From NCBI GenBank assembly GCA_934047225.1, contig OW204012.1, forward strand, positions 7,068,001 through 7,132,000: a stretch of DNA of 64,000 nucleotides. The letters are read 5' to 3'. Both the position numbers and the translations under genes were made by a program. Position 1 is the stretch's first letter. Every line of letters begins with the position of its first letter. This DNA is from Ypsolopha sequella (taxonomy: Eukaryota; Arthropoda; Insecta; Lepidoptera; Ypsolophidae). This document shows positions 30,782-41,838 of the stretch, in pieces. Below the pieces are notes generated by a model that had not been told where the DNA came from, did not search any database, and saw nothing but the letters and a program-made list of their open reading frames with translations.

Positions 30782-31772
30782 TTTTGTTGAACAGTTTTTT
30801 TTACCAAAAAATTAGGTAATATGTGTTTATTGTGAACAAAAGTGTATTCTACATGAAGATCAAAGTGTCTAGAATCGATGTATGTGAAGTTTTGAATAAA
30901 AGGTGTGTACAATATCGGTAATTTTCATCCCAAACGGTTTGTTATCCTCAATTTTCAATCCGACTTGATCGTAGTATAAGAGGTCAGAGCGGGCCCAATA
31001 AAACTATATCAAAATATTTTATCCACCTGTATTATTTATAGTATATTATTAGGGAATTTTATTAATACTAAGGCTGTTTCTTAATGTCACAAGCGTAAAC
31101 GCAGGCAATCCTTAGAAATCAAAATCATACTATGCGAGGTTACTTTATAGTGTAACGACACTTAACATTACAATTTTTCGGTAATTCAACACAACACAAA
31201 AAGACAAGTTTACATAACCTTAAAACTGTTCATCAAAAATCTAAAATATACTGTTTTTCTATTTATTAAATATTAAATTAACACAAAAGAACAAATAGAC
31301 CGAATGAATGAATGAAAAAAGAATAACTCGTTCATCACCGTAGGTACATCACTATAACTGTCAAAAGGTGTCAAGTGTGAAAAAATCTTTTCTTTGTTTA
31401 CCTGTCTACTCAATCCGACTTGATCGTAGTATAGGAAAGGCAGTGCCTACCCTGGCGTCAAACAAACTTTTTTTTTTCAAAGTGTTATTAAAAAATTTTC
31501 ATATTTTTTTTATTGTCGTACTTGACCTTCTGATTCCTTTTCCGGAAAAAAGTTCTGTGCACGCCACTGCTTGTGTGTGATTTGAATTAATTTTCCAAGG
31601 CTCAATTAATGGAATTCTAAAATAGTGACAACCCTATACAAGGGATAAAGGTAAATCGTATTACATGATCAACAAATCCATGGTGATTCGATTACTGTAG
31701 TTTTGCGCAAAGATATTTTCTACTATTTAGTGTCCATTTAAAGTTTGGGACTTTTGTGCCTGATTTACATAC

Positions 31773-32232
31773 AGGGTGATTGGTAATTCGACCTATTCCT
31801 TTAAAGGGGTTATACAAGAGATCATTTCCAACGAATTAAGTCCTATCAACTAGGTGTCGAAAATGAATGGTCTCCGAGTTACGAAGGTTTTTGTATTATT
31901 TTTCAAACTTTCAGACTAATAACCAGAAATAAATAATTTAAAAATAACTATTCCTCTCTCAGCAGTTCAGCACTTATTTATTATATTTATGATCAATGAT
32001 AGATGAGTGATCATTTATAAAAAAAAATACGTGCCCTGAATTCCCATAATCTCAGAATTAAAAGGTCTTAAGTGGAAAGAAAACCTTTTTTATGTTGTAC
32101 TTTTTGAAATATTGACGTGTTTTATTCGAATAAAAATTATCATTTAAGACCCCTAGTTGATAGGCATTATTTTTGGAAATGATCCCTAGTATAATCCCTT
32201 TTAAGGAATAGGTCGAATTACCAAGCATCCTG
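31773..32232. mobile_element. Tc1/mariner-like MITE family S, intact copy
   Basis: 460 bases between TA dinucleotides (31771-31772, 32233-32234). Termini CAGGGTGATTGGTAATTCGA and the inverted counterpart ending CATCCTG. Inner words CTATTCCTTTAAAGG and CCTTTTAAGGAATAG continue the inverted repeat. It shows the empty site of the family C insertion in the copy at 5748-6894. Confidence 0.8.
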
Positions 32233-32589
32233 TATATCTGGGTAATTCTGCTCTTTGTAGTTCTACTTTCATTTTGATACTTTATAAGGCTCTAGCTATA
32301 TACCGGGTGTAAATGATTTGAATGCGACCACATTTTTACACGACTGCCCCCAAAAAAAGGAGTGTATTGTTTTCAGGGTTCATGTATGTATTTTTATTTA
32401 TTCCATCATATCGTTTGAACGCTTTAACCATTTTGTGTGAATGAGGTGTCATTAGAATGTCTATACCATCCGGATTGGCACTGAATATAAAAGTATGAAT
32501 ATAATTTCAAAATGAACTTAGCTTAACGACACCCAGTGCAGTCGGGGGACATACAAAACAATACGTATCCAATGTCCGGACTGCACTGT
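32233..32589. other. gene-free stretch
   Basis: Includes TATACCGGGTGTAAATGATT near 32298, which resembles one end of a small insect MITE, but I could not pair it. Confidence 0.4.
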
Positions 32590-33118
32590 CTTGTTTTTTA
32601 GGGTTCCGTACCCAAAGGGTAACCAACGGGACCCTATTACTAAGACTCCGCTGTCCGTCTGTCTGTTTGTCAGTCTGCCACCAGGCTGTATCTCATGAAC
32701 CGTGATGGAAATCTGTAGTCACTGTCTACCCTCTGGGAGACAGGCGTGAGTATAAGTATGTATGTATCTATTGTACAAGCTTTTCGCCCGCGGCTCCGCC
32801 CGTGTTTACTGTGTCTTTGCCCTGTTTTCGGCTTGGTCGTTTTTAGGTTTCCAGGACCCTATTACTAAGACTCCGCTGTCCGTCTGTCTGTCTGTCAGTC
32901 TGTCACCAGGCTGTATCTCAAGAACCGTGATAGACACTTGAAATTTTCACAGATGATGTATTTCTGTTGCCGCTATAACAGCAAATAGTAAAAAATAGAA
33001 TCAAATAAATATTTAAGTGGGCTCCCATACAACAGACATGTTTTTTTTGCTGTTTTTATAGATAATGGTACGGTTCCCTTCGTGCGCAAGTCCGACTCGC
33101 ACTTGGCCGGTTTTTATT
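32590..33118. repeat. dispersed repeat D-beta with partial duplication
   Basis: Begins TTTTTAGGGTTCCGTACCCA and ends AGTCCGACTCGCACTTGGCC. The block GGACCCTATTACTAAGACTC to CCAGGCTGTATCTCA appears twice (about 32629 and 32851), separated by a retroposon-like piece with CTACCCTCTGGGAGACAGGC and TTTTCGCCCGCGGCTCCGCC. The same piece precedes the copy at 59318. Confidence 0.65.
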
Positions 33119-33344
33119 CATGTTTTTGTCTGCTATCATATTCAACAATTTTACGAAATAAACACTACCATGGATATAAAACAAATTTGTAAAAATAATA
33201 TCGTTCCTACTATCATCGCAAATTGCTAATGCGTTGGGACTTTGTCTAAATAATTCACAATGACGTTTGTTTAGGAACGGTCAGAAAAAAAGTAAAAAAA
33301 ACATTTACTGAAAGACAGATGACACTAATTTGGGATCATAGACA

Positions 33345-33508
33345 TTAGTGTCGATTCGATGTAACACGCTTTAACTTATTTGACAGAACTTAACATAATT
33401 AAAGCAGTCTGTCTTTTTCTTTCTACATCGAAAAGACAAAGACAGGACGATTAAAATAAGGTAAGTTCTGTCAAATAAGTTACGTCGTGTTATACTGAAT
33501 CGACACCA
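33345..33508. mobile_element. foldback MITE family T, copy 1
   Basis: Arms GTGTCGATTCGATGTAACAC and the inverted right end CTGAATCGACACC, with inner GTTATTTGACAGAACTTA words. Related copy at 47998-48168 and an end fragment near 39587. Confidence 0.65.
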
Positions 33509-33526
33509 GTATGGGAAAAATCTTGA

Positions 33527-33700
33527 AAAAGTATACAAGTTAAAATTTAATCAACCGTCCGAATTCATACTGGTGACTCGTTTAGTGATCAGGAACAAGG
33601 TTGAATTATACTATGTTTTTTTTCTTTCAAATTTCACCTGAAGTGTCTTTAAACATTGTTCCTGATCACTAATCGAGACTCCAGTATGAATTGTTGAACT
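33527..33700. mobile_element. foldback MITE family H, copy 2
   Basis: CCGAATTCATACTGGTGACT on the left and ATCGAGACTCCAGTATGAATT on the right, around GATCAGGAACAA / TTGTTCCTGATC. The outer ends are degraded. Confidence 0.6.
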
Positions 33701-34218
33701 TATTTTATTTATATTAACAAAAATCAATATTTATTTGACCTTATTTTAGTATATGGTAGAAACGCCTTCTTGTTTTCTCTCTGCTTATTATTTCATGATA
33801 GGTGTCAGAGCTTTATCCTCCCAAGTGAATTTAAAAGGATTGATTTTGAAATCCTTATCCAAATCGTTTTATTATTATTCCACACACTACCCATAAAATC
33901 TATATGAATTCGGGTGGGTGATTAAATTTCATCTAATATATTTATCTATTATAGGTAGGTACTGTACTAAGAACAAAATATACTCGACGGCGCGGCGTTG
34001 CTAACGGTACCTAGCGGTCGAAAACAAAACAAATGACATCCGAGCGCATTAGGATTTTGTGGGGATTATATTTTGAAACTTATTGTAAATTTTGTATGGA
34101 CAGGACAGGTCGAAATCTTTTTTCATTTGCTCGATTATGTTTGCTTAGGAAAGTTGTTAAGTATGATGGGGATAACCACTTGGGGTCGTCGTCAGTCGAA
34201 TTTGTGGGTCGAAATATA
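33701..34218. other. gene-free stretch
   Basis: GATTAAATTTCATCTAATAT near 33928 is an H-family end fragment. Otherwise nothing is seen. Confidence 0.4.
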
Positions 34219-34480
34219 CAAGGTGACTTTTTGATCATCGTCCAAATTCATACTGGTGGCTTGGTAAGTGATCAGTATCTTGGATCAGTAACAATTTTTG
34301 TGAAATTCGTAAAATGAAATTTCGGCTTCCCATATAAATTCAGTTCCAGTCCCGAGTGAATCACTATGGGGAGTCGAAATTTCATTTTACGAATTTCACT
34401 AATATTGTTATTGATGCATGATACTGATCACTTACCAAGCCACCAGTATGAATTTGGACGATGATCAAAAAGTCACCTTG
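34219..34480. mobile_element. foldback MITE family E, copy 2 (intact)
   Basis: 262 bases between TA dinucleotides. Left CAAGGTGACTTTTTGATCAT, right end the inverted counterpart. The arms pair over most of the element, including GTAAAATGAAATTTCG against CGAAATTTCATTTTAC, so a transcript would form one long hairpin. Confidence 0.85.
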
Positions 34481-34729
34481 TATATCGAAAGTTTTCTTTT
34501 TTATTTAATTTATACCATAATATTAATAAAAATCTGTATATAGTAAAAAAAACAGTTGAAAAAGCTTTTATTAAGTAAAAAATTTATTATTAAATAAATA
34601 AATAAAAATAAAAAGTCCTTTTCTGCCTGTTTTAGTATTCATCCATTTTTTTGAAATAAATAAATGTTAATCCTATGATAGCTTCAAAATTTTATAGAAA
34701 CGTCCGATAGATGTCCTATAAGGAAGTGG
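34481..34729. other. gene-free stretch
   Basis: AT-rich, A/T runs, no gene. Confidence 0.4.
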
Positions 34730-35182
34730 TTAAGGCCCTACGCATCCAACACAATAATCGTATTAAGTAATTTTGAACTCAATGATATTGTCAGAAAGTC
34801 TACATTAGAACGCTCGCTTCATGCGCTGCGAGCACGCATAATCAGTGAATTTGCGAGGTTTTTCTGGAATTTCTGAAAAAGTATTGAGAAATAAATAAAA
34901 ATGGGTCTATAAGTGTCTTTAGTTATCTGTAAAGAAAATTCAGAAAAAGCTTGAATTCTCTCCGTTGAACACCTTTGCTATAAACACATTTATTCGCAAT
35001 TTGACGAGCTTACTTTGTGATTTTTTTCTATCGAGTGAAGTTAACTCAATTACGTTTTTAGATCAACTTGTGTCTAGAGTTTATCCTCTATTGTAACATA
35101 TATTTAACTTGTATTTGAATGAGATATTGAACTGACAATATTAATTAAACAAAATGCTCATTTTGGAATGGCAGGGCCTTAA
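34730..35182. mobile_element. TTAA element family W, copy 1
   Basis: TTAA at 34730-34733 and 35179-35182. Termini GGCCCTACGCATCCAA and (inverted) GGCCCTGCCATTCCAA. A second copy at 53100-53552 has the same total length and only scattered differences. Non-coding. Confidence 0.8.
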
Positions 35183-35718
35183 GGAAACGTTTTATATTTA
35201 TTTAGAATATATTAGGTGCTTACACATGAAATTGCTTTTTTCTACAGATAATTTGAAGGAAACTGAATTTTCAGTACCAACATTTTTGTTTTTTTTTTAG
35301 GAATGACAAATCCAATATATGTGATTTCTTTTGTGTATGAATGAGACAACATTAAGCTAACAGCAACATTAATTTAATTTTTAAAAAGTGTCAGCTGTAA
35401 AAAATGATTACGAATCTTATCATGGAAATGGATGGCATTTAGGACGAAGCTTTGAAGATTTAATTTTTATAATCAAACCGAAAATAAAAACAAAATTTAA
35501 TAAGTACATGTAAAACCTTTAAATCAACTTTCAAACAAAAAACAAATAATTGAAATAGCTATTGAATTACACGAATTATGAACTCATGAATCTGTAAGAA
35601 AATTTCGGCAATTTCATGGGTAAATACCTATTATTGTATAAAATATCTATAGCAGAAAAGGAAGGAGAAGGAGAGACGGAGATTTTAGAGGTCCTCTTTC
35701 CACTTTCTGTAAGAGGGA
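35183..35718. other. gene-free stretch
   Basis: AT-rich with GGAAGGAGAAGGAGAGACGG near 35658. No gene. Confidence 0.4.
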
Positions 35719-35726
35719 TCTGAGCC

Positions 35727-36169
35727 CAAAGATTTCAAAGGTTAAGATGAGCCCTGCACCTAAAATCTATTGCATTGTTTTTGAATGTGTGCGTTAACAT
35801 AATGCCAACGCGCGCACAATATGAGTGCGCAATCTGTCTAGCTACGGTCAGCAAACTGATCAGACTACTAAAGTCGTAAAAATTTAAAACTTTAAGTGCA
35901 CTTGAGGCGTCCAACTATCAATGTGTTCAGATGAGCACTAATTCCAAACGTGTGAGCGTCACCCATTTAAAGGTAGAAACATTTTGGTGCTGTTATACTA
36001 CGGTAAGGGCTTCTAAATCTAAATTCTAAATTCTTAGCGGGGGCGATGAGTCCTGCACTGATTCTCGGTAATCGTGAATATTGTGCACTTCCCCCCGGTC
36101 AGTTAGCCCAGCCAGGACAGCTCCTTAAAATCTTAAGGTAAGGGCTTATCTTTACTTTTGAAATCTTTG
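35727..36169. mobile_element. hAT-like MITE family J, copy 1, interrupted
   Basis: Exact 8-bp duplications TCTGAGCC at 35719-35726 and 36170-36177. Ends CAAAGATTTCAAA and TTTGAAATCTTTG type. The element holds a 124-bp insert at 36013-36136 flanked by GGTAAGGGCTT (11 bases) on both sides, which sister copies lack. Confidence 0.8.
36013..36136 (-). mobile_element. 124-bp SINE-like insert in family J
   Basis: Flanked by GGTAAGGGCTT at 36002-36012 and 36137-36147. It starts CTAAATCTAAATTCTAAATT on the plus strand, which could be a reversed low-complexity tail, so it is probably a short retroposon on the minus strand. Its source is not recognised. Confidence 0.55.
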
Positions 36170-36177
36170 TCTGAGCC

Positions 36178-36931
36178 AAATCTTTTGTTTCAGCGATAAT
36201 GAAAATAACGAGGGTAATACAATGGTAATTGAAGCGAGAAGTGCGTCAGAGGCAATTCCCCTAATAGTCCATGGCTGGTTTTATATAGGTCGAATTACAG
36301 AACGAGATCAATTACAAATCAAACTGAATAAATTTAATGAAATATGGACCCCTATTTTTGCCATAATATGTTTATTTGCTTCCCACCCTCATTTCTCTAC
36401 CCGTATGCATTAACAGGATCACGTTTATTTTAGGGTTCAGTGAAGCAAAAACTAAACCTTCATCATTTAGATGTCCCGTCTGTCAGATTGCGAGGCTTTT
36501 GGCGTTCCGAATATAATATATTTTGAGGGGCTTATGTACGTACCTTTATAACTGGTATCTATATAAAATATGAAAATAAACTTTTCTTTTTATAATAGAC
36601 TAGATGTGCCCTTAGTGATGTGCTCTGTCCGCGTTGAAATTATAATAATTATTACTAAAAAAATTAAAAATAAAACTCGAATCAATTGAATCATAGAGAG
36701 GATGTTTGTGAGTGACTTTGGATGTAGGAGATAATCTCTGGAATTAATTAATTTACTAAAAATTAATTCTCTGCAAAAATAATTTGATGTTCAATTTGTT
36801 TAAAGTTGCGTTGTACGATGTTACGTTTTTGCAAACCTAAAACAGTATGAGCGGCCGTTTAGACATGCTATACAGATCTGACGTTTCTGAAACGTGGAAC
36901 ATTTTGATTTCATAATTTCATTCTTTAATTA
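36178..36931. other. gene-free stretch
   Basis: No supported gene; a short plus-strand frame near 36222-36413 has no recognisable domain. Confidence 0.4.
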
Positions 36932-37407
36932 TTAAGGCGATTACCATCGCCAAATTAGCAGCTCGATATTTGTCACTACAAATATCAACGGAAACGACAT
37001 TGAAATAACGTTCATATCAGCGCGCAATGCATAGTGGCTGTTACGACGCTCGCTGCGTCCTTGAAAGGGCGAAATAGGAGAAAATTATACTTTTCACTTG
37101 GACGTGATTACTCGATTGAATAATCTTATGTTATGTTTATAGCTATAAAGTTTATCTATTTATCAAAGCATAGACGAATTCAATCGGCCAAGCCACTCAG
37201 CAGCAGTAGGGAATTTGAGGTCAAAAAACACCATTCAGTAAAAAAAAAAATTCATGTAGAAGTTTTGGTGGTATGAAAAAGAAAAATGTTGCATATGTTG
37301 TCTAAGAGTTGATTATTCATAATATATATTTTTCATTATTTTTGGTTTGGCCATAAACGAGGAGTAGGCTTTAGAAAGTACCCATTTGGCAATAGTAAGG
37401 CCCTTAA
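36932..37407. mobile_element. TTAA MITE family B, copy 4
   Basis: TTAA at 36932-36935 and 37404-37407, ends as in copy 1. Confidence 0.75.
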
Positions 37408-37899
37408 GCGATCACTTATCCAAAACCATATTGTTTATACCGTTCATCATTGTCACAATCCAAGGAATCGAATTGCATCATTTTTTTCGCGGTTTTGGGG
37501 TGCGTGTCAGTGATACGTGCACACAAAGGTGTGTAGAGCGCCATCTCACTCTTACCTATAAATTTTGTCTCTTTCTAGCTTTTCGATTTTATATAATAAG
37601 ATTATCACTAATTTTGCCTCCTGCTTCCCCCCGTTGATTTAGTTTTTGTGTAGTCCTGTCGAATCGGTCAATATTTTTAGGACGAATAATTTATGGTAGG
37701 TACGTGTTTCACTTATGTATCGTTTGGAGTGCTTTTGGTTCTCATGAAAATTGTTTTATATATCTGACCATATACCAAACCTTTAATTTACCTAAATATT
37801 GGATGTTAATTTGATAACCTTTTGGCTTGAAACAGCTTGTTCTAACCCTGAATATGAACAACTTTTACTAAGGGACTAACCCTGAAATCGCGTTAAATA

Positions 37900-38816
37900 C
37901 AGTGCGCGCCAATCTTTTAGTCGCCTCTGAAGCTAGCCCCAAGAATCGACGCATTAGCCGTTTTACGGTGTCAGGGGGACGTTACAGGAGCGAGGGCGCG
38001 GAGCACACCCGCCTCGTGCCACACCACACCCCCCGCTCGCCGTTCAGCAGGTGTCAACACTATGCGTTAGTGTTAGTGCTACGTCCGTACACTACACACG
38101 CGCGCTTTGCATGAAAAGTACCTACGAGGAAAAAATTCTATGATTCGTTAAGTTAATCGTTGAATCTGTTTGTCATAGTTTATTGTTTCTGTTGCCTTTA
38201 TTTGTTGTTTTGTTGATTTATTTTTGTTAAAGTTTTGTTGATTTAGTTTGTTAAAGTTTATTGTTGTTGTTATGCCTCGCGGACGTTATAGCATTTTAAG
38301 GCGACAATGTAGGAAAATGGTGTATTAAAATAATTATTGAAGTCATCAGTGACAATGACAATGGACTCGACGACGACCAAAATTCTACAGACGATAGTGA
38401 TTCGGACGAAAATCTTCCTTTTTCAAGTAGGGAACCAGTTTTTATAGATGGTGTCTCATCTCTCTAAATAAAGTAACAACGTATTTGCCTATATTTGTTC
38501 TGTGGAGACCGCATCAAGTAAGACACATTGGACTTTTTACCTATCTTATATTCTTCTCTGTAGGGGCTAATGTCGTATAGCTTGATGTGGTCTCCACTGT
38601 ACATTATAAATTTACTTATTTTTAATATTAATGCGTTTTATTTATATACTTAAGATTGCACTAAAATAATAAATAAATAATTAAATAGCTAGGTACAACA
38701 AGTACACCTTCCACTTATAGTAAACATTTAATAATCAACCGTTGATATTATTGTTCCCTTGACTGTACCTGCACTCGTAACTCACTCAGAGGCGACAAAA
38801 AAATTGGCGCGCACTA
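37900..38816 (+). mobile_element. IS630-Tc1-mariner deletion derivative, 917 bp
   Basis: TA at both sides (37898-37899, 38817-38818). Left terminus CAGTGCGCGCCAATCTTTTA and right terminus (reverse complement) TAGTGCGCGCCAATTTTTTT, both followed by GTCGCCTCTGA, so the ends pair over about 35 bases. Inside are only the first codons and the acidic tail of a transposase. A GC-rich patch near 37985-38035 lies in the left half. Confidence 0.8.
38272..38467 (+). pseudogene. transposase relic: N-terminal start plus acidic tail
   Basis: MPRGRYSILRRQCRKMVY (38272-38325) matches in spirit the start of IS630-type transposases found in insects, and corresponds to SPRKRGKVIHSDARKIVY at 57.08 kb. It stops, and a second frame from 38333 reads into an acidic stretch (DNDNGLDDDQNSTDDSDSDE) ending at 38467. 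The catalytic domain between them is gone. Confidence 0.6.
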
Positions 38817-38941
38817 TACCTACTCGACCAAAATGTACGAAACAGTTGTTTTTTTTTGTGATTTCAGTGTTCATATTAATGGGTAGAACACTCTGTCACT
38901 CTCTGAATGACTAACTGACTAAGCTACTGTTTCTCTGTATA

Positions 38942-39202
38942 TAAGGTCTTTCAATTTAAATGGAAAGTAATTTAGGAGGTGTTTCAGTATCGATAATAGA
39001 TCACATTCCACTGCAAAGCACTTTTTTTTGCGCGAACTTTTTTTTTGCATCTCTGTACAAAGTGATCCGATCACTGACTCAGTTTGTATGGACAAGAGAA
39101 GAAAAAGTTCGCGCAAAAAAAAGTACTTTGCAGTGGAATGTGACGTATTAACGATACTGAATCACCTCCTAAATTACTTTCCATTTAAATTGAAAGACCT
39201 TA
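38942..39202. mobile_element. foldback MITE family I, copy 1
   Basis: Near-complete inverted repeat: arms AAGGTCTTTCAATTTAAATG with matching right end, inner arms CACATTCCACTGCAAAG and TTTTTTTGCGCGAAC. Second copy at 41839-42096. The arms make open frames on both strands, which are not genes. Confidence 0.8.
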
Positions 39203-39480
39203 TATATGTATCTTTGTATTTATGTATGTATTTGTATGTAGTATATTTTTAAGTTTATGTTATAGGTTTAAAATAACTTTTACATACTGTTATGCACTGA
39301 TGAAGTTAAATTTTCAAGATAAAAATGTTTTTATGTTTTCCCAAGGTTGACTGGAAGAAATTTCTTTTAGGAATAAGTCCGCCCTTGCCTTCTATCTGTT
39401 CTTTGTGTGTATCTTGTCTTCTTATTTGTGTGCAATAAAGTCATTCATTCATTCTGTTTTAAGAAAAAAGGAAAAATATC
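39203..39480. other. retroposon 3' tail region
   Basis: GTGTGCAATAAAGTCATTCA near 39430 is a typical LINE or SINE 3' end. No coding sequence. Confidence 0.45.
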
Positions 39481-39588
39481 TTACAGAGCCACAAACTTAT
39501 CTGTTCCGGTGGGCCAAACTAAAATGGCTTCTATACTCACTGCATGACAGTCTTTGCCAACGGAACAGATAAGTTTGTGGCTCTGTAA
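39481..39588. mobile_element. 108-bp foldback with perfect 28-bp ends
   Basis: Left end TTACAGAGCCACAAACTTAT continues through CTGTTCCG and matches the right end (39561-39588) without a mismatch; 52 bases lie between. Non-coding. Confidence 0.8.
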
Positions 39589-39690
39589 ACCGAATCGACA
39601 CAAATGTAACTTATTTAAAACGTCTTAAGAGCGGTTTCGCAGCCGGATTGTGAGAAACCTCCCTTTTTCTAATTAATCGAAATCGATAAT

Positions 39691-39745
39691 GGTACGGAAC
39701 CCTTCATGCGCGAGTTCGACTCGCACTTGGCCGGTTTTTTTATTA
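39691..39745. repeat. dispersed repeat D-beta, end fragment
   Basis: GATAATGGTACGGAACCCTT through TCGCACTTGGCCGG and a T run. Confidence 0.6.
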
Positions 39746-39747
39746 CC

Positions 39748-40210
39748 TGTCCAGCATAATAAGTCCAATGGCAAAGACCTTATTTGCTTTTGATAGAGGC
39801 GATTATATGTTGGCTCTTTGGCCTCTTTTTCTTGGACGTGTAATAGTAATGATCACGCAGCGAAACAACAAATTGGTGTGTTTTTAGCTAATACTGAAAT
39901 ATTTCGTATGGAAAAAAATATTGAATTTAAATCCCTTCATATTTCTATTAGCTAATTCATGAAAAAAAAAATCAAGTTAATCTTTTAACCGCGTTCTTGA
40001 AACGAACGTTTGAAAAACAAAAAAAAGAGGGTGGAAAGCTTTTTTTTTTGAACAAAAGTATAAATTCTAATACATTGTTTATAAGTAGAATCCCTAGATA
40101 AAATATTAATAAATCAAACATATTTTTTTCAATACAAAGGGGGGTCTGAATTTCTTCAAACGAATCCTCGAAAGTCTGGCGTTGTTCATGCTCTAGGCTC
40201 ATGTACTGTC
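39748..40210. mobile_element. dispersed element family P, copy 2 (inverted)
   Basis: Begins CCTGTCCAGCATAATAAGTC, runs opposite to 16870-17445 and is collinear with it to about GAAAGTCTGGCGTTGTTCAT. Confidence 0.65.
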
Positions 40211-40688
40211 ACTAATGACATTCCATTCTGTCATTTCTAAGTCTAATTTTGATATATACATCTTGGGGAAATTTAGTACTGACTTATTACATTTGTCAGC
40301 CTTATTACGATAGAGATAAGAGCAAAAAGTGAGACAGGGGAACTTTACTAATAGTATACCTATCAATATCCAGCTTTTGAAAATGGCCTTTTTATAATTT
40401 TCATAAATTAATCTTTAGAAACACCCAGATACTAATACTATTTATATACCTATAAATTTCTGATGAAATTTATTCGCACTAAAGAAGATCAAAAAGATAT
40501 TACTTGGAAAACGATATTGATTTATCGTTTGTTTATATTGGCATTCGAAATTCAAACAATTTCTGGGAACTTATTTATATTTATTTATATTTACTGGTTT
40601 TATAGAGGCTCTGAGATAAAATATTGAAATAAATACGGTTCTTTATGAAGGACATCTTTATTAGTGAATTCGCTTAGATTAAATTATG
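40211..40688. other. gene-free stretch
   Basis: AT-rich, no gene or paired repeat. Confidence 0.4.
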
Positions 40689-41114
40689 TTAAGGCGCTAC
40701 GGAAAAAAAATCGACACTTTAAGAACTTGCATATCTACATCAGTAAATAATGTATTACTTTGATAAAATAGTATATTATTTTTTAATTATTTTTCTAAGG
40801 ATCTGTTAAAACAGAAACGCGATTAGAGAATTTCGGCTCGATAGAAATATTTATTAAAATGAGGTCTTTTTCGACGCCAATTCTCCTGGTTTGACAATTT
40901 ACAATGACAAATGGACTGCAATTATATTTTATAAGATGGGTTTTAACAGTATCTAGGACCTGGTTAAACGAAATTTTGATTGCATTTTTAGTACATTTTA
41001 TATTAATAAAAAACCGACTTTTTGTTACTTTTCCATGAATACGTCCCTCTCGCACTGAGGGTTTTTTCGCATGTGGAGTAACAGGGACGCTAAAACTTTT
41101 ACATATCGCCTTGA
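40689..41114. mobile_element. TTAA MITE family C, uninterrupted copy
   Basis: TTAA at 40689-40692; the right end has decayed to CGCCTTGAG. It provides the empty-site reference for the insert at 6386-6654: CTGGTTTGACAATTTACAAT continues directly into GACAAATGGACTGCAATTA. Confidence 0.7.
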
Positions 41115-41838
41115 GCTGTGTTAATTCGAAAACCATTTCGATATTTATGTTAAATAAGCCGTATTTTAGAACTTGTGGTCTAAGAAACTTCATGATGATG
41201 GATATTTTTACGAAAAAGCTGCAACTTTCATTTGCCTTCGTGTGACGTCACTTGAGAAATGGCTGTTTAGAAAAGTGTCCTTTGCTATCAAGATAAATTT
41301 AAAATACTTTGCTTCCGACTAATTTGACAGCTGGATGACCGATGAGTAGACAGACAGAGACAGACCACTTTTTTATAAACAATCACACATCACAATGAGG
41401 GTAATGTCTAAAATTCTCAAGTGACGTCATATCGGACAATTCTTTAAAAAATAAAAAAAAAGCTTATATACCAAAATAATGAAAACTATGTCTTAGAATG
41501 GAGTAAAATTCCCTGAAAAAAAAATTAAAAATAAATCTTTTAAAAAGTGAGCTATGGGAATTGGAATAAAACAGGGACTTTTAAAGAAAAATAAATCATT
41601 TTTCTGTGATAACGCTAAAAACACGAGCTATTCATCTCGTTCGTGGATAACGTCATGAGAAGTCATGTATGCTACAGACTTCCGTAGATTTTCCTACGTG
41701 TCTGAGAGAAATCTCTTTAAGGCGCCTGTTCTAGCGTCATCTGAAAATGACTCTTACTGATAACGATATTTCTCTTAAATGAGATGTACAACATTATGCA
41801 AATAATATGTACCTATAGTGTTACCTAAAAAAGTATAT
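41115..41838. other. gene-free stretch
   Basis: The first 220 bases are an old repeat also present inverted at 21150-21315. Near 41385-41440 AATTCTCAAGTGACGTCATA recurs, inverted, at 52999-53020. Confidence 0.45.

Larger units (their letters stand above)
29537..30985. mobile_element. inner element with ~205-bp inverted repeats
   Basis: The arms start TACTACGATCAAGTCGGATT after TA on the left and end with the complement before TA on the right, which fits an IS630-Tc1-mariner insertion. Each arm carries TAGACACTTTGATCTTCATG and TTCACAATAAA. A further single end of the same type (CAATCCGACTTGATCGTAGT) lies at about 31410, inside the right arm of the outer element, hinting at a second, truncated copy. 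Confidence 0.65.
29413..31569. mobile_element. 2.16-kb hAT-like element with nested inverted repeats
   Basis: Exact 8-bp duplications CTTGTGTG lie at 29405-29412 and 31570-31577. Termini CAGTGGCGTTCACAGAAC and its right counterpart form inverted repeats of about 105 bases. Inside are a second inverted repeat of about 205 bases (29537-29745 against 30782-30985), a third hairpin (29984-30073 against 30136-30222) and an IS630-type transposase relic. The duplication and ends suggest hAT mobilisation; the cargo comes from a different superfamily, so this is a composite. Confidence 0.8.

Noticed and set aside
38960..39252. Overlapping open frames on both strands at 39 kb
   Set aside because: They are mirror images produced by the arms of a foldback MITE.
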